A DNA stretch of 64,000 nt, from NCBI GenBank assembly GCA_040954595.2, contig CM082594.2:7130001-7194000 (forward strand). Reading direction: 5' to 3'. Numbering within the stretch: position 1 is the first letter of the stretch; each line of letters opens with the position of its first letter. Position numbers and translations under genes: made by a program. A model generated the notes under the pieces. The model had not been told where the DNA came from, ran no database searches, and worked only from the letters and a program-made list of their open reading frames with translations. The DNA is from Balanoglossus misakiensis (taxonomy: Eukaryota > Hemichordata). Below are positions 39,201 to 54,200 of this stretch, piece after piece.

Positions 39201-42200
39201 CACACAAAAACACGGCACAATGGACAGCTCTTCCAGGTTATGTATCCCTGGTGGGTACCTAGCGGGAAGATCATTGCATTCCCATCTCCTGCCCATTGAT
39301 TTATTAATCCCAAGTCGGCCATACCTCCTCTCGGCCACTCCAAGTATCAAACCACAGCTAACTGATTCATCACCATCAATTGTCCATGTGTAACTTATCG
39401 GTATTGTGTCCCCCTCTTAATTGACTAATACCTGAGAAATCGTTTGTAATTTCTTTTCTTCTCCCCGTGAGTGTCTTATCTGACCTCTTAAGATAGCTAT
39501 AATCAAGCCGTCCATATCATACAAGAGTTTAATTCCCCGGGCCTCTCTCTGCAGCTCCGTAGGTCTCAATTTAATGCTCACAAGGTTCCCTTTGTGTTTG
39601 GTGCAGTGTTGTGACAGCCTGTGGTACATGTACAGAGTATAGTGACCATCAGGTTGCCGACCTTTGCCCGACAAGGCGTAGCAGGTGCGCGTGCCAGAGA
39701 ATTGCTTGAATAGATTCTCAGCTCAGGTAGGATGCCTCGGCTGATTCAGGGCAGAACCATTTCATATCAAGGGGGAGGGCATTAGTGGGAGGATTTTTGG
39801 AGAGATCGATGGTTGTTGCTGGCTAGATGGTGAGGAAAATTTTAACACTTGAAAAAAGGCTCTCAAAAAGAATCCCCCCCCCCCCCCAGAAAAAAAGAGT
39901 TGATCCTCACCCCCTAGATTTCAGTCAAACTTGGTCAAAGCGAATAAATACAGCTGGATCTGATAATTTTCAACTGATAAGCTGTTCACCTCATCCAGTT
40001 CAGGGTTTATGATGCAGTCATTAATTGCTGTCCCCAATTATAAAAACAGGAACAATTGCTTAGGGTGTAACAACAATCTATCAGACCACTTGAGATCTTT
40101 AGACAAACACAGCAGGGGATCCGGTAGCAGCTACAGTATCCCCACCACAGTGGTTTTCTTACCGCTGTGATTCTCTTTATGTCAGACTTTTATTTTTTTA
40201 CCCTGTTGCTTTTAGTTTACAGATCCAATGAAATCCACTGTGCTATACATCAAAATGCAGTGACCCAACTTTCTAATGAGACATTGAAAGGAAACTGGAG
40301 AGTCTTTGATTATAACAATGCAGGACAGAAAAACAGTATCTGTACAATTTCTTAATTAAAACGCCAACAAAGACTAACAAACAAACCATTTATACTATAA
40401 AACAGCTCATTAATGGTCCATTCTGCGACAGGGCAACTCCCTGTCAGTAATCAACCTGACTATTGTGGGCTTCTTTTCTCAGGTGGAAAAGTCAGTTGCA
40501 TCCAAGATTAATTTTCTTAGAATGGAGCTTGGGATGTATCATGTACAGGAACGTGTCTCATGTTTTAATTCATTATTGCTGCAGGGACAGTATCGATTCA
40601 AAACGTTTTTGCTTGATGTTATCGGGATTCTAGTCCCCTGCTCAAACTGTGCCACCCATTAGCCCTTTGAAGAAAACACAGCCAGTGGCAATTACAGTGT
40701 TTACAAACTTCATTAGTTCATTGTGGTACACAAATCAGTGTGTTATACTTTGCCCTTTCAAACCAGCAACTTACCCCCTTTGTATTTCTGTGCCAATTTG
40801 TAGGCTTTTCTTTGTATGCAAAAGTGGAAGACCAACATTCAGATCATTTCAACCTGCAGTTTGTGTGAACTTTCCCTTTCAAGTTCATATTCAAACACCA
40901 AATCTTTTCAAGTATAATACAGTGAAGTTATAGAGAATCTAGAATCATGCAGTCACAATTAGTTGTGTGGCTAAGTCTTGAAGCTGCTAAAATTCAATTA
41001 TACACAAATCTATTCAGAATTATCTACGAAGGTATCAAAATCCTCGGACTTTATGTGAGAATCAGTGGCAAATGTCTTAGTTTGTCTTTTTGAAAAAGTG
41101 CAAGATTTATACGGAGATTTGTACACCGAGCGAAAAAGATTAGTGGCCCCAAACAGAATGATTGATAACACAGAAGGACGTCGGTGCTCTTCTTTGAAAT
41201 GTTTGAAGTTAAACCATAAATTCTGCCCAGATTCAGGTACTTTGCATGATTTAAAATGCAAGACAAAGCTCGTGGGGTGCTTATAGGCTTTTCAGTTGAC
41301 GACCGCGAAACCGAGAGAGGTAAGCTTGAATTTATCTGAAGTGCCGCCGTGTTTAATCCACAATGATTGTTGAAGCAGAAACAAAGTCAAGTCACCTTTT
41401 GTGGTGATGATCTTCAGAAAATTGCAATCAAGGCCTTATTATCGCCAGACCACCCATTTTGAACATTTTTTTTGGACAAAGCAGCAGTCTGTTATGAACA
41501 GAAAAGAGCCGTCCAAGGTAGTAGACTCATCACTTCTTTTTTTCGCTCTTTCCTTCTTTCTTCCCACGGAAGATTAAGCCAATAAAATACCCTCTGAAGA
41601 GTACTCCCTTAGCAATTATACACAGTCATTCTGTGTCGAGTGACTGTGAGTCATAGCAATGACTCCAATGAGGCATATTTTTTCCAAGACAAAAGATGAA
41701 GATGATGTATTTCATCAGTCAATAAAACACTGTCCCAGTGGTCTTCATTCACCACAGAAGATGAATTAGACTGCATCAGTTGAAGAAGACCACATCCTTC
41801 CCTAGTGACTTTTCCATTCGGGATATAAAGTTATTCCCAGGCCTGTGCAAACCGTTTATTGCCTTGAATACAATTGAATCTAATTACAAGGTGAAAGTGG
41901 CTGTGATCCCACCTCTTAGATCCATATCCGGTTTTCTTAAATTGTCCGTTGAAATGAGGCAGCCGGTTATAGCCACAGACGATGTACATTGTACCATCCC
42001 ATCTTTCCAAGGTGCTTCGGCCAATTGTCTGAGAGGTGACGGTTGCAAATTGAAGTTGCTCGTTGCATTTGTCCTGCGCAGGCAGAACTAATGGGGTACC
42101 CTTTCTGCTCCAACCTCTCAATAGACAGACCTGCTATTCTTCGTCAGTTCTGTTCTGCATTATTCTCTCTTTTGTAGTCGTCGGAAGTCATCGCCAAATT

Positions 42201-45200
42201 AGCGAAATTGCGTCTCCACCCTGTCCCAAGGTTGGATATCAGAAGTGACAGTTATTTCGGAACTGACTATACAAAAAACAGGCAAAATACCCATTTCCTC
42301 TTCTTTTATTCAATTTGTGTGTAATTGAAGATGATGGCCTTTACAGAAATTGGTACCGAGAGAGAGACTTGCTCCTGTGTTGTCCAAAGGCCAAGAAAAA
42401 TTGCCAGCTATCCTTGGAAACCAAAAAAAAACCATCCCTTGTGTTTTGCCTCCCTCGCATTCCATCAGCAATGCATTTGTTCATTGCACTTGTTACTGCA
42501 CGTCTTTCACTGGGTAATTTGTCGACATTGAGTTTGTCTTGATGGTCACAGAGCCATGAAGAGGATAGAGTGTCTTAATGTTTATTAAATTCCATTCAAT
42601 TCATCATCAGACAGGCAAAAGTGCATTCACAGGATGAGGTGGCCCGCCTTTCCTGGGTAAGGGCGGGATCGTTTTGTAGTGAAGTGCCTTGCTCATGGGT
42701 GTGACGTCTGAGCTATATATACTAACCATTCTAGGATAGTGATTCCTGAACTCTGGTCACTGTAAAATGATTCTGTGTGAATGATTCAATTCAAGTATTC
42801 GCCCTTTTGCCACCATGGTTTGGTCCAATATCAAGAGAAAATTACCAACTAGCTACATTACTAGCTATGGTTATTTTAGAATAATTAGAGACATCCTGTT
42901 AACTTAACCATATATGGCCATAGGTAAATCAATGATTATTGTATTCCTTTAATGCGTGTAGAATCATCAAGTGATAAACTTGTAGAAATGGCCCTGTGAG
43001 TTTTCCAAACAGGAAATCCAGTTGTGTATCATTTTGTATCCACTGGGAATTTATACAGTCTGTTCAAGTGTATCTCCATGGAATATGATGAGAAGCACTC
43101 ATGGTATTTACCTTGCTTTGACTGAAAACAAAAGATCTAGCAGAAGATTAAAAGCTTTGATGGAGATCTCTGTCCCACCCACTTCAGTGTGTGTCACTAG
43201 GGATATGGGATCAAGCTATTAGGTAGAATAATAAACTCTTAGCCAAGTGGGTCAGAGCTTTGCCTTTGCAAAAAGGTATTTTATTTGGTAGAATGGGGAG
43301 AAAGAGGGGGAGAGGGAGAGGGAGAAGGAGAGAGAGTTGCAATGTATATATTTGAGTAAAGAAACAAAAATGTGAACACTTCCTCCACACGTTTCATACA
43401 TCTTTGCATGGGAGAACCATCAAAACATTGACCTCACTTCCTATAAACTACAACTTTCTTGTATTTCATGTATTTGGCACCCAGGGGGCCTAACTCTTCA
43501 GTATTAAGTTGTAGGTCTCACTATAGTGCAAAGTCGAACAAATACTAAATATTATTGAGAAGTTTTTGCTACATTGTAACTTAAGTCTCAGCCACCCACG
43601 GCGTCTGATGCTGTTCAAGGAGTGTGGAATTGCAGGGTTAAACTTGAAATGTTTTTCGGAGTTCGTTTGTACCTTTAAATCAGACCTGTTTATTTTTGCA
43701 GCCATGTGCGAAAATATGTCAATTTTTTCACACCCAGGTTGACCGGAAATACCTCAACAAAATGTGCTTTTTGACAGAGCAAATACATTTTCTTTTTGTG
43801 AAATTCAAACTACAAAAGAATTCGGAATGTGCACGGAAAAAAACTTTTGCCTGTATCAAGCGCTGTGCTTGTTATTCTGTTATTTTTTCCAGTGAGATTT
43901 TAACACTCTGAGTTATTTTTTCTAGACCAGAGCTAATAAACTAGTGAGTTTCTTTTCCTAATGTACCTCAAAGGTAGAAAGAAGATATTTGCAGCCAGAG
44001 GCTAACCAGTGGCTTGACATAAATTGCCTGTCAAAATCTTCAAGCAATTAAATTGCAAGTAAAGTCTGCATACAATAGCTTGTCTATATGCCAAAACTTC
44101 CTGAGTGCATTGTACCTGCCTGACAGACAGGCTATTAATGATTTCCACACAGTTTGTTAAACATGCGAATTTGCCTTTTTTAGAATAGTCTGCCACAAAC
44201 AATTAGTAAGACAAATGCTTGGCAAAGGCCTTGTCTGATTACCTATTGATTCTGCATCACACCGTTTTGTCAGAAATCCCTCTCTTCTTCGGAACACCTT
44301 TCATGATAGCAATTATCAGTGGATTGTCAAGTTTTTCATCCGCTAATCGGGCACTGGCTAATTCCTAAATTGCAGGTAGAGTTGGATTAACGGTAAATGT
44401 TGTCAGTGACAATTTCATGGCCGATGGATTGAAACAAATCCAGAGCATGAGGTTTTGTTTCAAACGCCCAACTGTCTGCATGTTAAAGAACAATGCAGGC
44501 TATTACCATTATCTGATTGCCTGGTCTTGGAAGTTCCCAACAGCTGAGAGCCTTGTTAATAAAATTAAACACACTCGTACATATGATACATGCATGCACA
44601 CACAGATGCATACACACACACACACACATACATGTTCATACATATATACTGGGTATAACTTGCTTTTACTTGATTTGAAAAAATTCTACCTTGTCAATTA
44701 ATCATTTCATGTGAAAATATAGGGGTACCGTGTATATTTCTGGTTCAATGGAAACTTTTGATGTTTTGATTTCACATGTAGAAAGGTGTACCATTATAAT
44801 TTGCCTCTTGTAAATCACTGCATCTGGTAGTCAGATTTCTTCATATCAAACTAGTGAATGCACCCACTTGCGAATTCTTTGACCCAGTACTTATAATAGT
44901 CTCACTATTTATGATAAATCTGGGTTTTGATAAATGATAGATTTTGAAAAACTAGACCATTTCAGAAAGTAAATGATTGTCGTGAAGCTTACCAAGTCAG
45001 AATGAAGGGCCAGGGTAGGAATGCTGATTTACACAGTTTAGATAAAAGGACGTATACAATCTTATAAATTTTGATGCAAAAGCACAAATTACATTCAGAG
45101 AATTCCTCACCACAAATACAGCTGACGTTGAAAAAGTAGGTTTATACGAACTCAAAATCAACAGTGGTGCTTGGCTGAAACTTAACATTACTGAAGGAAT

Positions 45201-48200
45201 CCTGAACCTGCTGGCCCAAGGGTACAGTTCATGTATATCTAGGCCAAATATGGGGTGAATTTCTCATTTAATAGTGCTCTTGAAAGAGCTAGAGATGTCA
45301 AATTTCGGTGGTAGACATGGCAACAGCATTGTGCAAAATTGAGGAGTGTTTCAAAATAAGTTGTACTTGAAGATTTGACACCGCTCTGTTACAATACAAT
45401 ATTTGTTTTATTTAACCCCAGATCAGAAGTATTGTCGGTGGAAAGATATAAAAAAGTGGTATAATATACCAGTGTAAATTTTACCGAAATGCATAGAAGT
45501 TAGCCAATTTAGACACAAGAGATATTCTTGCATAGTCCTATAGATACCCGGTGCATACATAGTGGTATGATTGATTGGGACATTGATTGAAATCTGCTAT
45601 TTAATGGTCAAGAGGATTGCAGAGCACAGATTGTTAGCTATAGTGGTACGTACTATAGTCTACACAATTCCATGACCACACACATACATGTATTGATCTT
45701 CATGCGTAGGAGAATTAATCTGCTAGGATTTGAGATTTGCAATATCTCGTCGTAGGTGTATAATCACTGAACAAATACGAAAGCGATCGAGCGCCAGGAG
45801 AAAAGAAAGAGTCCAACATTTGAAGCACTCCAGGTGACATGTCACGGATCACCAGCTTTTTATTCGGTTGTGTAATCGCACCATTGATCAACTCTAGTAG
45901 ACTGGTCAGTCGGAAAGTGGGCTTCAATACAGCTCTTGTGTGTGGCTGTTTTGTGTGTGAATGAGAAGGCAATCTCAGATCTTGGATTAAATGTATCTAA
46001 CCCCACAGGCGCCGTTTATCATTTTCAAATCTGTGAAATCCTGTGTTTTATGTCGAAGTTACGTAACTGTCTTAGCGACTTGTTTTTGAGCGTGCATGTA
46101 CATTGTACAGTGATAACATTACAGTTATATCAGGGTTCATACATTGATATAACTGAGTTCTTTCCTGGACATAACACTTTGTCAAGTTACCCTTTCTTTG
46201 CACAGTCATACATCAATGTCGTTTACTGTCCTACAATGATGGGTGTATGGTAGTCATCTAAGATAAAAGTGACTGGAACATACACGTTACATACACTGCC
46301 ATCCTACATGCACACTCTAATGAAAAAACACAAGAAAGCCAAAGCTACATTTGCATGATCATTGACTCATAGTTGCTGGCTTTTGCCATGTGCAGTCAAC
46401 CTCATTAGATCCATGGCATTTGTCTTTTTCATCCTCTTATTCCAGCTGAGTGCTCGATGTTTGCCACTCAGCCATCCTCTTCATCGTTTGACGTCATCTT
46501 CAAAGTCTGTTTGTGTCCATCCACCGAATCCAGATTAAGAGATTCAGACGTGTGACAAGTTTAAACTTGACAGCAGATATCGACCATGCTTGAACCCTTT
46601 CACCCCCATGGTTCAGTCCAAACCCGTTGTTTACTGTGGTGAGGTTGGACCTCTTAAGAGGGAACTGGGGGTGAAAGGGTTAGCTAGGCAACGACTTGTG
46701 TACTTCATTCTGTGAAAAAATGTTGGTGGTTTTTTTCATGCATGCACTTGAAACAGGAACACTGACTACCTTGATCAGTGTGGCTGTCTTGCAAAAACCT
46801 TTATCTGTCATTTCTCATATTCCTTCGACCATAAATCACAGTTGCTAAAGGAACAATGGAATGCACTAAACTCTTTCAATCTCTAGCCATCTCTGGTATC
46901 ATAATAGCTCGGGTTAAATCTCTTATTGACGTTTTATTTTTCTGATTGCGTGGCAGGGGTGTGTTGATTATTGCAACTGTTATAGAGCTACTTTATAGTA
47001 GAATTGGTATTGATTAATTATTAAACAAAAACAGCATGAACACTGCTTACTCCAAATAGTACAAGAACATACATTTTAGTGGTACACTTGTGTATGTTAG
47101 TTTTTCAATGAAAGAAAGCCGTAATATAATGCACCAATGATATATTACATTTTCCAAATCACCTGTGGTCTAACTTAGGTTTGCTGCAGTTGCTTAGTGA
47201 TTTGTACCAGTTTGCAATACACTTGTGGATTGAAGGAGTGAAATTTGTCAAAATTACCAATAAGCAGAATTTGCAATTAGGGTGGCCTCTTCTTAATTTG
47301 TGTAGTATAGAAAAGTTATTTTCACAGCTGTTGTACCGAAGTAGCTCCTTTAAACAAGAAAAAAGTGGTTCTGTCGCATTGTGACTCACCGAAGTTTAAT
47401 GTGGAACAAAGGTGAAATGTTAAATGGTAGACCTAATTATGTCACAGATAATATTGTTTCTGTGGATAAGTTTCTGTATAGGTACGGCCTGCATAGGTTG
47501 TCGCCATGGCAAACCAAAGCAATTCGTCAGACAACAGAAAAACATGTAAACCACTGAGTGACTACGATCGCTGTGTTGGTGCGTAATAAATCCGTACAAT
47601 AAGGGTTTCTTTGGCTGGAATCGTGCCTTGTTCTGTAGCCGAGCAAGAGTGTTTGTTTTAATAAACCTTCTCGGCCCGAGACGTGCCGTCGCATCAAAGC
47701 GACCGGCGGACACGTTATACAAATTTGCCGAAATGGGATCCGAAGAGTTTCGTGTTCCCGGCTCGCTGCAGAAGCGAGATCGGGGCCACCTGTGTGTTTT
47801 CAGCGGTGTCCAAGCAAGCGTGTAAGGCAACCCCCCCTGTTTGGGCCACTGTGAGAGCAGACACTGTCAACAGTTAAATCCTATTGGCAAACATTCCGTC
47901 AATATCAAGTGATCATTCTCAGCAGATTGTGGGCTGAAAGTAGCTGTCCTAAACAAACATGTAAACATTAGCGAGCAAACATCAAGAGCTGGTTACCCAG
48001 GCCTTGTATCCATCCACAAAAAAATACAAGCAATGTGTCCTACATACATTACACTTTGGGGAAAAAATTCACACCACTCTCACACATTGTCATTGGATGG
48101 AAGGTTCTCTGAGTGTGTGCTTTTACATTCTCAGGCTGTCGTTGAATTTTTCCGAGTGTGGTCTTTTGGAATTGTTGGCCTTCATAGTCTTAAAATACCC

Positions 48201-51200
48201 TTTCAGTGCAGTATAGTTGATTCTACACTGGACAAAAGAAACCTGTATCATTTTGGAAATGTCTATTCAACATCAGAAGAAAAAAGCCTATAGACATTAA
48301 TTTTAACCTTCTCTCTGACTTCTACACAATGGGATGCAGTCTTCCGGAATTCTTAATTGGGTCCACTTTCCAAGATTTATCCATCTGGTGTACTTGTTTG
48401 ACATTTGTGGATCCCTGGCCACCAATTCCAGTGAATATTACCTTCTCAGGGCTGTAATTTACCCGCCAAAGGTTAATCCGTGAGCCCTTGCTCTGCTTTT
48501 CACACCCAGATGGAATATACCACATTAAGGGCATGGCCAGTGATGTTAGTGGGGGGGGGGGGGGGGGGGAGACACGGGTCAAGATCAAATGGATGTTTTA
48601 AGAGTGTGTGTGGGCTGGGGAAGCAACAGATGTTTAAAGATTTTGAGATGAAATCCTTCAGATTACAAGGCGCATTGAATACTAAGCGAATATTTAGGAG
48701 AGGCATATGAAAAGTCATCATCTGAGGTCTTTCCGCGACTAGTGTCTTTGAACTCTGTACCAAGCTGGAATCTGTGTGCATTTTTGGCATGGTGGTTTCA
48801 CACTGGGTGAGGCTTGTGACTCGCGGTGCCCCAGTTCTTAGCTGAACCCACGACGAAGCAGATTGTTTACCTATTCTGTCTCCAGCATATAAATATGGGG
48901 AATTAGGACAGGATCTTGCCTTCATTTTACAGCCATCAATTTTTTTTTTCAAGCGGAATAAATGGAGCAGATAGACCACGCTTTCGTGTAATCTATAATC
49001 TGTGCAATGCTATGTGACAAAATGGCTCTGGATGATCATGCAGTGTTGTCTAAACTGTGCAAACTTTGGTGGTTCAAATCAATCATGGTTAATGCAATAT
49101 TGCATCAAAATTGCTTCTGGGGATTAACATCAACTTGATCAAGCTCTGACGTCAAACACCTGGGTGTATGTGGACACAGACCAATCTAATAACCAGAGAT
49201 AATTACTTTATCCAAGGTCAGGTCCTGGACAAATTGTAGGTGTGTGAACAAGATTAGGAACTCAATAACTGCACTAATGACGAAATTATTGGCTGTAGGG
49301 AACCTTGCCAGCTACACTCTTCTCTGTTCCCGTGGTTTCCAAACTGTTGTCACGAAATCCCCGAAATTTATAACTCAGAAAGACAAACCCAGTGGTGATA
49401 TAGTGTTTGTTGGTCTCTGGCTGCCCTTTCCCCTGGAAATTTCAGATGGGACCTCGTTACACTGAAGGAAAATGTTTGTTTTTTGGTGCCATGTTCACTG
49501 TCATGTTTATGGAGAGAAATGTTGGCTTTTGACCACACAGGACATGTACTTCGTGGCGTTCTTGATGTGTGGTTTCAGCCGGAACGAGTACGGCCCGAGT
49601 GACCACCTCTTGACCGTGTTGAAATTGACCAATCGAGATTCATTGCAGGAACATATATTGTGTCAGGGGACGCATAATTCAATCAGTCAACGAGGCACTC
49701 AGACCGACAGGTCCTTCTAATATCCGACACCGTGGCTTTTGTTGATCGAGGAGGATTTAACGATTTTTGAACCCCGGTCCAGGAACTGGGCCAATTTGCG
49801 GTCCAGCAAAGTGTGAACCCTGGATTTTGAAATTATTGTGTTCAGTTCAAATAAAGTGGGTCATACACTTATGAGCTTGTATACAGTCAGTCTTCAATCT
49901 TCATTATGCTACCATTCAACAATTTTCTATCAAAAACTTCTTGATAGAAAATATGAATTTTCAAAGATTCAGCCAAACCTAGAAGTCTCAAAGCATCACT
50001 CTCTGGTCCTCTATACTTGTTGACATTGCACATGTTCTTAGAAAGCATGAAAATAACATATTTCAACGCCTCGTTCAAAGGAAAACATTGCAGTACTGGG
50101 TTACAAAATTTCACCACATGTTCAAAGCTAACCATTGCTATGGTTTTGTAACACATTTTATACTCCTGAGAATCTGCATTAAGTTGTTTTCCAGGCCTTG
50201 AGTGAAGTTTTTAATGATACAAACACATCAACAAAAAGTATCAATTTAGTGTAAACACACAATAATGTGTGTATTTATGCAGTATCGGGACGGTTACACC
50301 CTGCTCACCTATCGCTAAAACGTTTCCCACCCACCAGTTTGAGGCTTGGGTTTAGGATGTGTCCCTTGGGGAAAAGGTCCAGGGGGTAACGCTCCTAGAC
50401 TCATTTATACAACCCTCAAATGGTAAAAGACATGCAAGGTTATTCCCAGTAGGGATCGAGGCTGAGCCCCGTTTCATCTGCCCATTATCACGATTAAATT
50501 TCATATTCCCACCACACCAACCATCGACAAATGCTGTTAGGAAAACCCAACACAAACATTTGTTATTTTGGTACTTTTTACCTCTTGCAAATCCATGACG
50601 AAATATCGTCAATGACAGAGAGAAAAGCTCAAATCGAAAACAGTTGGTCGCTATGGTAGCAGTGACCCTAAGATGACCTTGCGAGGTCACGTTAGTGACC
50701 TGATGGTAACCTTACTTATTTCAAAGTGGTGCATTAAGAGAGATTCGAGCCTGTCTCCCCATCATCTTAAAACAGTTCGACTTTTTAATAATGCACACAG
50801 TTTGCCACCCATTTCACCTGAGGCTCTTTAACTGGGAGTAAATGAGGAAGAATTTGATACTATTAAATGCAGGATTTCACGTAATATTTGACCCCCTCAA
50901 GCATTATACATATAAATGGATATATCAGCTGGGTGAAAGGACGAAAGTGTAAAAACTCCCACTAACAGATGAGCTGCTTAGAGTTTGATGTCTGTACAAT
51001 GTCACCTTTCTTGGAGTCAGTAAAAAGAGTAGGCTGTCATAGTCGTAGATCAACAGAGAGATATTGGCTCTTTGTAAAAAAAATCCCATATATGATTATC
51101 ATATGGAACTATTTGTAAAACTTGTTTTTTTGTCGCCAAAATAGGTAAATATGTCCATCCTGTACCGACAAATTAGCATGACTAAGTATGACACTGGGCA

Positions 51201-54200
51201 TGATAGGTTATTGAAATGGAAAGTTTTTGCTTTGATGCCAGTTGGTCAATTCTGTCTGTTGCACAATTAATCACATTGTCGGCACGCACCAGTAAAGAAA
51301 CCTGACTTGTCGTTGAGATAACTTATGTTGTACAGACAGATGCGTGGTTTCTTTCAGCTGGTCCACTTTGTTTAAAAGTTGTTAAATTTCTGTCGTCGAG
51401 AACGACCCGACTATAGTTCGGTGATTTGTTTAAAAGTTGTTAAATGTCTGTCAACAAAAACAAAGTTTGTTTATTTCAAAAAATGGGTCTACAACCAGGG
51501 TTGGTGATTTTTTTTCTTCTCGTGCGAACAAATGGATATTGAAATCTTTGTGTGTAGCTGTCAGTGTGTTCAAATTTAACATCAGAAATTTGATCCAAAG
51601 TAAAATGTTACAGTTGAATGAATGTAGTCATCTGTGGCATTTCATGAATGGTTAGTTGTGTTAGCAGTAATGTACAGATGAATGTGCCTCATGTAGAGTG
51701 AAAAATGGTGTACATCAATTGCAAATTACCAAGTTTGGGGTTCTTTGCCAAAACCAATAACATTGTAGAGTTCGCTGTCTGATTCTCAGTGATATCACCA
51801 GTTAATAGTGTCGCGTAAATTAAAAACAGATCTGGAACTTTGAACCCTTTTCACCACCGTGGTTCAGTCCAAACCCGTTGTTTTCTATGGTAAGGTTGGA
51901 CCTCTAAAGAGGGAACTGGGGGTGAAAGGATTAAAATTCGTGTTAGGATGGGTGGGAGAATTTCTCAGGACAGCTGCGTGTGCATGACTTTTGTCCAAAT
52001 AGTTGCGTTGACTCTCTTCACACTATGCTGGAATGTATGTAGCTTTGCTGTGGTCCACGAATTTTCATATGTGCATGATTTTTCATCATTCGTGCATTTC
52101 AGTTTAATATACATTTTTGACTTTTGGCCTCAAAATTTGGGTGGTCTCCACTTGGCATCTGACCCAAGCCCTGAAATTCAATTTGCAACGCTAAGTAGAA
52201 CAAGGTTAGAAATCCCAAAACATGAACACACCTTAGACTGACTTTGAATTTAATTGCTGTATCAGTTTCCATCTGACATTGACCATGGTGTAGAATTTCC
52301 CCGATAACCCAGCCACACTCACTGGTTGCGCTAGCTGTTGCATGAGATAACCCAAAGCAAATAGACAGATCATAGTCAGAGTGGACTGTTTTGTTTGTTT
52401 TGGTTACAGTGAAAAGCCCTCATTTGGTATTTAGAGTGTTTGTTTTTGTAGAGCTAGAAGCCCTGATTGATGGGGTAATTCACACAGTGCTAATTTGACC
52501 TGATGGGTGTCGTCTGTACCGTAGTGTTATTATCTGTCCTGTGAGTGTTTCAATATTACATTTTTGCCATCCTTTGACAATCCCATCGCGGGCTGTTTCA
52601 GGATATCTAAGACTCCATCAGTATGCCAACTTGTGTGGGATTGTTTCAAGATCATTTTTTGGTTATCGTGTTTGACTCTTGGTTTGTTTCCTGATCACGT
52701 TCTGGGATCGGTTTGAGATCACATGGACCATATTCGTACTACTTCATTCTCCTTGTTTGCATCATGTGATGGAAATCCCAGCAGTCATTGCAAGAAACAA
52801 AATTTTGCTCTATATTTACAAGGGTCTGCATGAGCGACTTCTTTCAAAAGTATCATTAGTCCCACATAACTACTGATTCATGGACTTTTCTGCCAAAATG
52901 TTGGCTGTATTTCTCCATAAAGGAATGTGAAAGTTGTCATTCCAAGATATTTATAATAGGAAATCTTTTATAGAAATTATCAGTTGGAATGCAAAGCATC
53001 CCTTTCAAGTTTCCCCCAAATCCCTTAACTCAATCTTCCCTGACATGTAAACTGCAGCCCAGTGTCTCCTCGGACTTCAGACATGTTACAGAACCGTCAC
53101 AATAAAGAGTATCTTCAAGCTGTCTCTTCTAGGGAAAGTACATCGTGATGTGATATGCGAGGTATTCTCTGTAACCTAAAACTTGCACGTGCCCTTAGGG
53201 GTACATCAGTCAACTCATCATTGTAATTGAACGTTATTGTTCCAGGGGTCTCGTTGCATTCAAAGGTAAATTGAAAACATCCTTCTTGTACTTCCTAAAT
53301 AAAAAGTTCATCGACTTCTCACCCACTCTGGTATCTCATTTTGGGGACAAGGTTGGTGTCTGTTCAAATTCATCACCTTTAGCTGCGTAAGCTCGATGAA
53401 ATTAAGCCACTGTGTGTGTGCATGTGTGCGTATACAATTGCATGCATGCATGCGTGCGTGCGTGCACACAAATGCATCTACGTGTGCATCCACTGTGTTT
53501 GGTACATACGGTACAATCATGTACATTGTACACTATAAAACTTTTACTGACATTTTCAATACATTCATGTAGGACTACAAAGATTTTGTGGTTGCATCAA
53601 ATCACAGACTGAGAGAATTCCTCTCAGTCCGCATATAGTGCATTCACCTTCAGTGGTACTGCCCTGTTCACAAAAGTCTGGTGGGAGAACTATGATGGGA
53701 GTGGCCTTTCTTTCCACCAATCAACAACTTTCCCACTGGGCGTCATTAGCAACCACAATAGCGCTGCATTGGCAACTCTGTTTATATACAGACGTGTTAA
53801 TAACATAATTGCTGACACCTGGGGGTATATAAATCAGTACCTTTGAATCTTGCCTTGACAGTGCCTTGTGGCCCAGGAAATATTGAATCTCCTGCTGGGA
53901 GGAAAACTTTCGCATGTACTTAATATAATTAGCCCTTGAAAGATATCCACCCTGTATGGGGCTTTATGTGTCCTCATCTGTAATTGCTGTGTTTTTGGTA
54001 CAAGCATAGACACTATAGTATAAGGTTATGATAACAGTATAGTCCAACAGGGGGACATATAATAAAGCTGTTTTGTTTTTAGCCGAGGGGGTTGATGGAT
54101 GGACAGATAGCTTTCAACAAGTTCTCATATTGTCCCCACATTTACTCCACGGTTTGTTGAGCACGCCCCTGACCTAACCAGGGAAAGGGGCAGAGTTTGC

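Noticed and set aside
47420-47877. 136-codon minus-strand frame with overlapping plus-strand frames
   Set aside because: Overlapping open frames on both strands in a local CpG-richer patch, with no domain or splice support.
48500-48979. 159-codon minus-strand open frame
   Set aside because: It runs through the G19 homopolymer and is antisense to intron 3; the translation is low complexity in part and matches nothing I know.
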